NCBI RefSeq assembly: GCF_001659605.2 | Contig: NC_035176.2 | Coordinates: 18,865,122 to 18,929,121 of the forward strand | Direction of reading: 5' to 3' | From: Manihot esculenta | Taxonomy: Eukaryota > Streptophyta > Magnoliopsida > Malpighiales > Euphorbiaceae | DNA length: 64,000 bases | Part shown: one piece after another, positions 36,801 to 48,800 of the stretch | Numbering within the stretch: the stretch's first letter is position 1 | How the letters are laid out: each line of letters starts with the position of its first letter | The notes under the pieces: model-generated | What the model was told of the DNA's origin: nothing | Databases searched by the model: none | The model's input: the letters and a program-made list of their open reading frames with translations, nothing else | Made by a program: the position numbers and the translations under genes

Positions 36801-39800
36801 TCGACTTTCAAGTTAATGATCTTATATTTAGGTATCTAAACGAACCTAGAGTCTATTAGACTAGCTTCATACCCACACTCATCAATCCATCAAGATGTAG
36901 GAAACTTGCCTATTCTTTACAATATTACAAATGATAGTATGAAGGTAGTAACTTCTTTATCCCCATATCCATCCATATTTAGGGACCTTCCGTTGGGATT
37001 TAATTCCAAATTTCAAAATTAGTTTGATATTTAGTTATTATTTTTTATTTTCTAGAATTTTCATTATTTAAATAAGTTATAGGTTTTGTTGAGATATTGG
37101 ATATATTGTTGAGATCTTTTAGTTTTTGATTCTTAGTCGTAAAGTCTATTTAAAGGCATCTGAATTCCATTTTTATGCATTCAGTTTTCTACTACTTATA
37201 ATCTTATTATATTTCCTAATATCATGAATCAAATTTTCAATATGGTATCAGAGCTTCTGATCCTTGTGAAACTGTGAGATTGAGTAACAAAAAAACAACA
37301 TAAAAGTTCATGGCTGCCATTAATTCAACAACCCTCTTACCTCCATTGTTTAATGGTGAAGTTACCAAGTATGGGCCGTCAAGATGAAGACTCATCTAAG
37401 ATGTTTTGGCTTGTGGTAATGGGTTGAAGATGAAAGAGAATTACATCCCTTAGGAAATAATCCAACACTCAATCAGATAAAGGCTCGTAAAAGTGAAGCA
37501 ACAAAAGCTCCAAGACTTTTATTTATAATCCACTCTGTTGTCTCATAAGTAATTTTCACAATAATTATGACTTGTAAAACTACTAAGAAGCTTAAAATGT
37601 GCTGAAGAATTATATCAAGGCAATGAAAGAACAAGGAGGATGCAAGTCCTACATCTCAAAAGAGATTTTGAGACTTTGAGCATGAATGAAAATGAGACCA
37701 TACAAGTATATTTTGACCGACTAATGATGGTGGTGAATAAAATTTGGTTGTTAGGAGAATCATAGATAAAATGTTTATAAGTTTGCTTGAAAGATTTGAG
37801 GCAAAAATTTCATCTCTTGAAGATTCAAGAGATACCATTGAAATAACTTTATTTGAATTGATTAATGCTTTGCAGACACAAGAGCAGAGAAGAGCTATGA
37901 GAAAAGGGGGGATTGAACAGATAGTTGAAGAAACTTATCTAGTCAAAGATGCAAAGGAAGAAGGAAAAACTTCTCATAAAGAAAAAGACCGTTGGCACAA
38001 AGGAAAGCCACAATGTTTCAAGTGCAAAAGATTTGGCCATTCACAAAAAAAATTCAAATTTAAAAATGACAAAAATATAAATTTAATTGAAGTGGCTAGA
38101 GAAGAAACTTTATTTTGAATTAGTTGGTGAGAAGTGCACTAAGAAGTTTTGTTTTTGAGAGAAGTGCTCAATAATTGAAAGATGATGAGAATTGCATCAT
38201 CCAGTGGGGAGAAGTGTTTCACAAATTGATATTTGGAGAAATGTGCTTCACAAATTGATATTTGGAGAGAAGTGCTCTACAAAATTTAAATTTTATGGAA
38301 ATTTTTAATTAAGGGAAAATGTTGAGATTTAATTTAAAATTTTAAAATTAGATTTGATATTCAGTTATTATTTTTTATTTTTTTTCCTAGAATTTTAATT
38401 ATTTAAATAAATTATAGGATTTGTTAGAATATTAGATATATTGTTGAGATTTTTTAATTTTTGAATCTTGGTTGTAAAGTCTATTTAAATGCATCTGAAT
38501 TCCATTTTTATGCATTTAGTTCTCTACTACTAATCTTATTACCCTTCTTAATATCATGAATCAAATTTTCAACACCTTCCTTATACTTTAACACACACAA
38601 GTGGATGCATATGTGAGTCTAGGTGGGCATGTCCCTATATCCATAATTATAAAAAAAAAAAAAGAGTCCATGTCATTAGCATTGATTGAGTTTTACATAG
38701 GCCAACAACCTAATGCAATCTGAAACTTTGATAAAAGGAAGAAAAAGAGAGCAGAAGATTTGAGAGAAAATACTTGATTATTCCCCTCAAGCCAATTGGG
38801 GTATATATACTACTTACAAGAGTACACACTAAGTAAGAAAATAAATTAATTCCCTAATTATAGGTTAATCATATCCCAATCATATCTCACAATCATATCT
38901 CTAATTACCACTACAAATCTAGGCTATTTACAGAAATAATCTCAACACTCCCCCTCAAGCTAGAGGGTACATATCATATGCTCCAAACTTGTTACAAACA
39001 TACTCAATTCGTGGTCCTCAAAGTGACTTTGTGAAAACATCAGCTAGCTGATCATTTGAGTTGACAAAGCTAGTAGAAATGCATCCGGACTCAATCTTTT
39101 GTCTAATAAAATGGCAATCCACCTCTATATGCTTCGTCCTCTCATGAAAAACTGGATTTGATGCAATATGGAGGGCAGCTTGATTATCACATATCAACTT
39201 CATTTGGCCAGTATCACTATATTTCAATTCCTTAAGGAGTTGCTTCAACCAGATGAGTTCGCATGTTGCTAAAGCCATAGCTCGATATTCTGCTTCTGCA
39301 CTTGATTTTGCAACCACACTCTGTTTTTACTTTTCCAGGATATGAGATTCCCTCCAATCATAATGCAATATCCTGAAGTAGATCGTCTATTTGAAGGGGA
39401 ACCTGCCCAATCTGCATCAGAATAGCCAACAATTTGTGAGTGACCCTTGTCCTCATAGAGTAGACCCTGTCCTGGAGCTCCTTTGATATATCTAAGAATG
39501 CGAATGACTGCATTCCAGTGACTACTGTATGGAGTTTGAAGAAATTGACTAACCACACTTACAGCAAAGGAAATATCTGGTAGTGTGATAGTGAGATAAT
39601 TGAGCTTGCCGACTAATCTTCTGTATCTAGCAGGATCTTTAAGTGGCTCCCCCTGTTCAGGAATAAGCTTAACATTTGGATCCATGGGAGTGTCCAGATG
39701 TCTACAGTCTAACATGCCTGTTTCTTCCAATATATCCAAAGCATATTTCCGTTGAAAAATTGCAATACCTGTTTTAGACTGTGCCACTTCAATTCCCAAG

Positions 39801-42800
39801 AAATATTTCAGTTTCCCCCGATCTTTAGTTTGGAAATGACTGAACAAATGTTGCTTAAGCTGAGAGATTCCATCATGATCATTTCCTGTAATGACAATAT
39901 CATCAACATAGACCACCAAGTAGATGCATCTATCACCATTATAACGAAAAAATACGGAATGATCAAAATTACTTCGAGACATTCCAAACTGTTGAACTAC
40001 AGTGCTAAATCGTCCAAACCATGCTCTTGGAGACTGTTTTAGCCCATACAAAGAGCGCCGAAGACGACATACTAAGCCTGACTCCCCCTGAGCAACAAAC
40101 CCTGGTGGTTGCTCCATATAAACTTCTTCAACGAGCTCTCCATGAAGAAAGGCATTTTTAATGTCCAGTTGATGCAGGGTCCAGTGATTAATTGCAGCCA
40201 ATGAGATAAGGAGGTGAACAGAAGCTATTTTGGCTACGGGAAAGAAAGTATCACTGTAATCAAGCCCAAAAATCTGTGTGTAACCTTTAGCTACAAGGTG
40301 AGCTTTAAGGCGATCAATTTTGCCATCAGGTCCCACCTTAACTGTGTAAACCCATCGACAACCAACAGTAGACTTACCCGATGGTAAAGATACCAGTTCC
40401 CAAGTTCCATTGTTATGCAGAGCAGTCATTTCCTCAACCATGGCATTACATCAACCAGGATGATCTAATGCTTCTCTAACTGTCTTGGGTATGGAGATAG
40501 CAGACACAGCAGAGACAAAAGTATAATAGGAAGGAGACAAACGATGATAACTCACAAAATTATAAATGGGATGAGGATTTCGAGAAGAGCGAATACCTTT
40601 TCGAAGAGCAAGAAGAGGAGTAGCTGCTGTAGTTGAAGGCATGACCGAAGTAGGTGATGACGAAATGGGAGGTGAGTCATTAGAAGTACCTGCATTAGGG
40701 AGAGAAATGTCATTGTTATTAGCAGATGGGTGAGACCGACGTGTATAGACCTGAAGAGGTGGCATAGGAGTGGGAGATGGACACACTTGCGACAAAGAAG
40801 AAATAAGAGCCGGAGGTACAGGCAAAGCGCTAGGGACAAAAGTTTTGTGTGTTGGACTAGAAGAAAAGTAAGGAGAGGTTTCAAAAAAGGTGACATCTGC
40901 AGACACAAAATATCTGTTAGTAGTAGGATCATAACATTTGTAACCTTTTTGAAGTCGTAAATAGCCAAGAAAGACACATTTAACTGATTTGGGTAACAAA
41001 GCATATATATCTGAAAACACGCAGAGACAACTGGATGGTATTCTGGTTAGGAAATAGGACAGAATGAGGACTTTGATGCTGCAAAACAGAGAAAGGCATT
41101 CGGTTAATCAAGTAACAGGCGGTGAGGACAGCTTCCCCCCAAAAACGCAACGGAACATTCTGATATAGGAGTAAAGTGCGGGCTGTTTCAATTAAATGCC
41201 GATTTTTTCGTTCGGCAACTCTATTTTGTTGTGGAGTATAAGAGCAAGAAGTTTGGTGAGCAATACCCTGAGTAGACAAGAAATGAGTAAATGAAGAAGA
41301 CAAATATTCTCTTGCATTATCACTTCGCAGTATCTTAATGCGAACACCAAATTGATTATGGATTTCAGCATAAAACTTTTGAAAAATAGGGAACAAATCA
41401 GAACGACTCTTCATCAGAAAAAGCCAAGTGCAACGAGAATAGTCATCAATAAAGGTAACAAAATATTGAAATCCCAGAGTTGTACTAACCCGACTTGGAC
41501 CCCAAATATCTGAATGAACAATGTCAAACATAAAACTAGTCCTATTATTGATTCGCTTGGGAAAAGAAGCTCGAGTTTGCTTCCCGAGTTGACAAGACTC
41601 ACATTCTAAAGAAGGCAAGGAAGAGAGGCCAGGAACCAATTTTTGTAACTTGTTCAAACTTGGATGTCCCCAACGACTATGAATGAGTTCAGCGGAGGTG
41701 GAAGACACAAAAGCAATTGGAGAGTTAGAAGTGAAAAAATAGTACAATCCTTGTGACTCATATCCTGCTCCAATCATCTTTCCAGTACTCCGGTCCTGCA
41801 CAACCACAGATTCAGTAGTAAAAATGACTGAACAGTGAAGATCTTTAGTCAATTTACTAGCAGAGATTAGGTTGTATGGACAGTCTGGGCTAAATAAAAC
41901 ATTAGTCAAGGGGATAGAAGGAAGGAGATATATGTTACCGATCCTTTTAACTTGAGTTTGTGAACCATTAGCTAATGTGACTTTAGATGGTATGGAAGGT
42001 GAAACAAGAGTAGAGAAAAGAGAGGGATTACTAGAGATATGATCAGAAGCACCAGAGTCGAGGATCCATGAACCAATGGGTAAAGACTTGGTTAGATAAG
42101 TAAAAGAATTACCAGAATGGGCAATATTTGATTGGGCCATGGAGACTGAATCTGAATCTGAATCTGTATTGAGGGTGTTTTGATTCTCAGACATGTCGAG
42201 AGAGATTCTGAAACAACAAGAGACCGAGTAGAGACCTGAATCTGCAAAAAAGGAGCCGAATCTGCCAAAAAGAACACCTGTGAACAGTAAATCTGACGAC
42301 CGCACCTACTGGGCTTTGATTGCCGGCGCCGGGCAGAGCTGGGAGAAGAATCGCCGGCGTGAAACCGTTGCCGAAAAGTGGGGCACGCGTCTACACGTGG
42401 GTGAAAGACGTGTGAAGGCGAGCTGATCTAACTACCGGACCTACTGGGCTTTGGTCGCCGGTGCCGGGCGAAGCTGGGAGAAGAATCGCCGGCGTGAAAC
42501 GATCCCCGGAAAATGGTGCACGCGCCGGCGCGTGGACGGAAACAACTCTGTGTGAGGTGGCGCTTGGAGGCACGTGAAGGCGTGTCTGGAGGCGGTGCTT
42601 CGCCGGAAAGTAGATTAGAGGCCGGCATAGAGAATGGGCTAGGTGGTGAGACTAACTGATTTCCAGAAAGTCACCAAAGCAAGATGTCAGATCTGCAACT
42701 CAAAGGTGAACCAAATTTCTTGGCTCTGATACCATGAAACTTTGATGAAAGGAAGAAAAAGAGAGAAGAAGATTTGAGAAAAAATACTTGATTATTCCCC

Positions 42801-45800
42801 TCAAGCCAATTGGGGTATATATACTACTTACAAGAGTACACACTAGGAAAGAAAATAAATTAATTCCCTAATTATAGCCTAATCATATCCCAATCATATC
42901 ACACAATCATATCCCTAATTACTACTACAAATCTAGGCTATTTACAGAAATAATCTCAACACAATCCTTCACTTCCTGAGCTTGGAACTAGTTTTGCTTT
43001 TTGTTAGAATGTAAACATAATCTGTACATAATTAAAGGAGATTACATAATCATAGGCTAATTGATACTAATTAATTGATGGAGGATTCTTAGGAGTTGCC
43101 TTAATAGGGTCTTGTAATCTGTATATAAACACACTTGCTTTAATAGATTAAATAAAAACATACAGAAATTATCCAATTGTTCCTTGTCTTGTTACATGGT
43201 ATCAAAGCTAATTTTGGATGTCTGTTTTCTTTGGGTTTCTCAGGTCGAGAAACTGGTTGTTGGGTCACTAAGTTAGGGTGTCTGTTTGGTCTCACCACCG
43301 ACACAGGAAGAGGCACAACATCGTTTCGGATCGTTCCTCAGAAAACAGTGACCGGAGCTTCCGCGAGTAGTGCTCACGCAACGATCTAAGTTTTGGCCTT
43401 AGTTTCACGCGATGGCGCGTGGGAGCACGTGTGGCATCCGTTTGTCCTCTGATTTCTTCCCCAACGATCGCCCAGCCATTTTTGGCACGTCTCCAATGAA
43501 ACTCCAGACATCTCTGATGTTGATTAGGAAGTGTTCTTTAGTGGCAGCCTATTGTTCACTGGGTTAAGTTTTGTTATCTTCCTTTAATTTGTTTGAAGGT
43601 ATAAGAATATAAGGTTTTGGTTGAAATGGCTTCTGATAGTAAGACCCCATATTACTGAAATTATTCCAACATCTTCAATCATGGTTGAGACAGGTAAAAC
43701 TTGTCTTATTTCCTCTTCGTATAAATGGGTCATTGATTCTAATGTCACAGATCACATGATAGGTAATTCTCATATTTTTGCCAGCTTTCGATTTCATAAA
43801 ATACCTTCTCCTATTATTATAGCTGATGGATCAACTTATAATGTTAAGGATTCTAAGACTGTTAAATCTACACCTTCTATTACCCTATCATCTGTGCTAA
43901 GTTTACCTAATCTTGCCTTTAATTTAATCTCTATGAGTAAACTTATCAAAAATCTAAATTGTTGTGTTTTTTTTTATTATTATTGTCTCGTTCCGGATCT
44001 TGTGATGAAGCAGATTATTGGTAAAGGACATGTATTTGAGGGTCTCTACATTTTGGATGCATGGGTGACTCGGTCTGTTGCCTGCTCCAATGTCATATCT
44101 CCGTTTGAATCACATTATCGGTTGGGACATCCTTCTTTACCGATTTTATTCTTATTGTAACTATTCCTAATTTAGATTGATTTTTTGTATATAAATACTC
44201 AAAGATCAATTCAATTGAAATAAAATTAAAAATTCCTCCCAAAATTCTCCAGATATCAAAAATGTATTTTTATATAGTGACCTCCAAGAGGAGGTGTATA
44301 TGGAGCAACCACCAGGATTTGTTGCTCAGGGGAGTACAAAAAAGTCTGCCGTTTGAAGAATCCTTGTATGGTTTGAAGCAGAGTCTCCGTGCATGGTTTG
44401 ACAAGTTCAGTGAAGTTATTCAAGAATTTGGATTGAAAAAAAAGCAAGTGTGACCACTTAGTCTTCTATACAAATTTAGATATTGTTCTTCTTGTTGTGT
44501 ATATTGATGATATTATCATTATAGAAAATGACAGTGCAGAGAACTCTCCTCTCAAAAACTACTTGCATGCAAGCTTCCATACCAAAGACTTTGGATCAGT
44601 TTTAGTATTTCTTAAGAGTCAAAGTCTTAAGGAGTAAAAAGTAAATTTTCTTGTCTCAAAGAAAATATATTCTTGATTTACTTAACTTACTTGCAGAAAC
44701 TAGAAAAATGGAAGCTAAATCCCGTAGCACACCAATGATTCCTAATATATATCCCACAAAGGATGACTGAGGCCCTTACGATGATCCAAAGAGGTACAGG
44801 AGGTTGGTTGAAAAACTGAACTACCTTATGGTGATGACTCGGCCAGCTATTGCTTTTGCAATAAGCTTTGTACATTCATGTCTGCATCTACGATGAAACA
44901 TTAGACTGCTCTAAAACAAATTTTATGTTATCTAAAAGGAATCCCTAGACTCAGTATACTCTATAGTGATCATGGACATACTGCACTTGAATTTTTCTGA
45001 TGCTGATTGGGCAGAATCCAAAAGTGATAGAAGGTCGACTATAATCTACTGTGTTTATTGGAGAAAACCTAGTATGTTAGAAAAGTAAAAAGCAAAATGT
45101 GGTATCCAGATCAAATGTCGAGTCAGAATAAAGGACCATGTCTCAATCCACTTGTGAGATTTTATGGATAAATTATTGCTGAAAGAACTTGGTATAATGT
45201 TGCGTTATTCACAAAACTTTGGTGCGATAATCAGGCTGCTCTTCACATGGCTTTCAATCTAGTATACCACGAATAGACTAAGTATATTGAAGTTGATTAC
45301 CATTTCATTTGTGAGAATATTCAAGAAAATTTAATTTCTACCAGTTATGTGAAGACAGGAGAGCAACTGGGTTCACCAAAACTTTAAATGGGTCTCGAAT
45401 AGAATATCTTTCTAATAAGTTGGGAATGACAAACATCTATGCTCTAACTTGAGGGGGAGTGTTAGAGTGTGAACATAATCTGTACATAATTAAAGGAGAT
45501 TACATAATCATAGACTAATTAATACTAATTGATTGATAGAAGATTCTTAAGAATTATCTTAATAAAGTCTTATAATCTATATATAAACACACTTATTTCA
45601 ATAGAGAAAATACACAAAAATTGCCCAATTGTTCGTTGTCTAGTTACACTTGTTTAATAATGTAATATTATTAATAGTGTTATTACTTTTTTTTTATTTT
45701 AGATTTTACCTATGGGTATATAGAAACTAATTTTTTGCAATTATGATAAATTGCTCAAAATAAAAAATTTGCCAAGAATTGAAAATGCGGAAAAGGTTGC

Positions 45801-48800
45801 TTTTTTTTTTTATCATCTGGTCTTTCATGCTTTGTCCTGTGCTTGCAGGAATACCATTATCTCAACAACAATCAGGTTTCTTTTCATGAGATAAACTGCA
45901 ATAACCTAGAACAGTTCAGATCAGACCTGGTATAGAACGATAAAATGCATCCATCACATGATCCGAGTTTTGCATAAGATAAGCTGCTTGTCCAGAATAT
46001 GCTAAAAGAAGGCATGGAAATACAACTATTGTAAAAGCAAGCTGTATGGCTGAAACTGGAAAATGGGCTAAGTCTGCAAAAAGGGCCTCTGTACCTGTAA
46101 TGATTGATAAAAAGTCATAAGAAGTTCAGAACACTGTCATACACTTAATAACCTTAACCAAATGTTGAAAACCAAGGGCAGAAAAGGATTTCTGTAACAA
46201 GAAATTAAATGTGAAAGAAACAAACAATGAACAATCACCTGTTATACTAAGTAAAATACCTCCAAGGGAGGTCCAACGATCTTTACCTCCCTTTCTTAAA
46301 TACCGATAAATATATACAGGTGAAAAAGCTTTCAGAACACTGCTATCATACTTCCTGATGTTGAATATGCCAATGCCCCCAATTAAGAGAAACCAAAGTA
46401 GCACAACGGGAGCAAAGAGCCAGCCAACTCTATCAGTTCCATAGTGTTGCATGCTAAACAAACCTACTAATATTATAACAGCAACAACTACGACTACATC
46501 TACATCAAAAAAAAAAAAGCAGAGAACAATCAGAAGTTCATAATTTAAGTTGGTTATGAATAGAGGTCATTAAAAACAGAACAGGCAGCAATCAGAGGGA
46601 AGAGAAAGCAAAAATTTGTTCATTTTCAGGAGAAGAAAGGTACCATTACTAATATTGGGGTGGTCTACCCTAATCCCACCGGCAGCTGAGAGAACTGCGA
46701 AAAAATAGTATGGTTAAACATATTCATAGGAATTAAAAAGAAAAATAAAAACGCATTGTATTGTGTCGTGAAAAAGATATAAGCTTAATAATTCTTTAAA
46801 ACTTTTCTACTTAACCCCAGATGTATATCACCTGCAAACGCCATATGCTGCACTTAAGAACCAAAAAGTCTTATGACTTGTTTGATTCTGCCATTCACTC
46901 TGAAAAATAAACTGTGTCCACTCAGTTAAACATTGTTACTCAACATGGCAATTGAAACTGAATTCAAGTAGGTTTTTAGCCAGTGTTCCTGAACTAATTG
47001 TCAAAGCTTCTAAAACTTTTTCATGAAACTCAATAAAATCATTTAATGTCTAGACATATGAAAATATCAATTACTTATTTAAAAAGTTGGGTTTATGACA
47101 TAATTCTTTTACATGTTACATATGCAATCCATATCTTTAAAGTTGAGCATTTTATATTTCTGAAGCTTTTATTCTTAAAAATACTTGAGCGGTAAGCATG
47201 TTTCATACACCATCCCCCCCCCCCCCCCCCCCCAAAATGAAAAGGGTATTGAAATATCACAGAATAATTGGAATACGCGTAGGGTACTCCAAAAGCTTAT
47301 CCATGTGACTTTTCAACAAAAGGAATTCTGTTTTGTTACTTCCAAGCAATTGAGATGAGATATATTGCAATTTAGAACATACTGTGCAATATCTGAAAAT
47401 GAAATACCAATTGCGTCTTTCAATATATAACTATATTTCTAATTTTGACAAGCCTATGTCTTTCAATATATAACTATCATTCTAATTTTGACAAGACTAT
47501 AAACCACCTTTGCATTTTAGTCTTGTGCTCAATTGACTAGTGTTGGCTATTCTTGCACTAGTTCACTTTGGAACACACAAATTAACACTCAGAAAATGGC
47601 TTTATGAGCTAAGCATGAAGGTACCAGATATAGCAGGAGTGAGAATCCCATCCCCGATCACCATACAAGTGCCAACAAGGACAAGAATAAGAAGTGCACT
47701 CTTTCTGGAATGGTGTGTCTCTAACCATCTCTTAGTTTTAGCAGCAAATGAATTCTCATGGAAAGTAGAACGACTATAAGTGGTTAGCTCCTCATCTGTC
47801 CGATGTTGATTTGGAATAGTTTTAACTTTTGCATGCCGGCAAAGCAAAGAATAAAGAGCTAATGTACCACCTGTTCATAAGAAGGGATAAGCTCAGTTGC
47901 TCTGGAACTGGGATACTCATTAACATCAACAGCAAGACAATAGGATACCTGCGATACTAGGAATATATTTGTAATATTGCGGTAAATAATAAAAGTAAAA
48001 GATGCACACAACAATTTCTAAACTAAAAAAGTGAAAATGAAACCATAGAATATTCCTTTCAGACCTAGCACATTATGCTCAATTTAGCCCAGAAATCAAG
48101 AAAATCAAGAAACTGAGCTTCTTAACTTCTGGGATGAATCAAGAAATTTAGCTCAAGAATAATGAAATTGAGCTTCTTAATCTTTACTCTAAATCAATAA
48201 ATCAAGAAACTTTTAGCTAAAAGATTTTATTTTTAATTGGGCTAATTGAGCTTATATTGAAACTTCAAACAAAAGGTGAAAAATGGGCTAATTTGAACAC
48301 CCTCAACAAGTATAGAGGTGAAAATTTGAGCATTTACCATTTTCATTTTTCAAATTTTTTTTTGTGCTAGTACCATAAAGCCACGATTATCCTACTTATT
48401 TCAATTTTATTATTAAAAATTCATTTTGTCCATAGGCACATAAAAGTTAACAGGTTTTGCTTTAAGCATAGGCTGTTATGCAATTGCAAAAAGGCCATCT
48501 TTGGTTCTATACTGTAGCTTTCTTTCTGTCTGCACAACTACATCAAGAAAACTTATTAAAACATTGAAAAACACAATTATAAGTGTAAATTTTCTTCACC
48601 CAAAAAATCAGTAATAATTAGATATCTAAATCTTAGGCCATAAAAGGACAAGTAATAAAATTATTTTGCTGCCAGTGTCAAAATCACAAAATACATAAGA
48701 CAAAATAGAGCACTGTTTCTTCATATAATATTGTCTATTTATCTTTGTGATTGGCTGTAGATGAAAAAGAATATCCTAGCAAATGGTAAGCATGAGATCT

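Larger units (their letters stand above)
30039..45926 (-). other. KUP intron 6 (15,888 bp), filled with nested copia-class elements
   Basis: It lies between exon 6 (ends 45927) and exon 7 (starts 30038), with a GT donor (comp. 45926-45925) and an AG acceptor (comp. 30040-30039). The other introns are 144-1000 bp. It contains the elements listed at 31089-45648, and about 12 kb of it is transposon-derived. Phase 1 is kept across it, so correct removal would restore the frame. Confidence 0.93.

Noticed and set aside
42391..42628. Arg/Ala/Pro-rich minus-strand frames as a host gene
   Set aside because: They lie in the untranslated leader of the copia element at 38721-42961, which is GC-rich. No domain.
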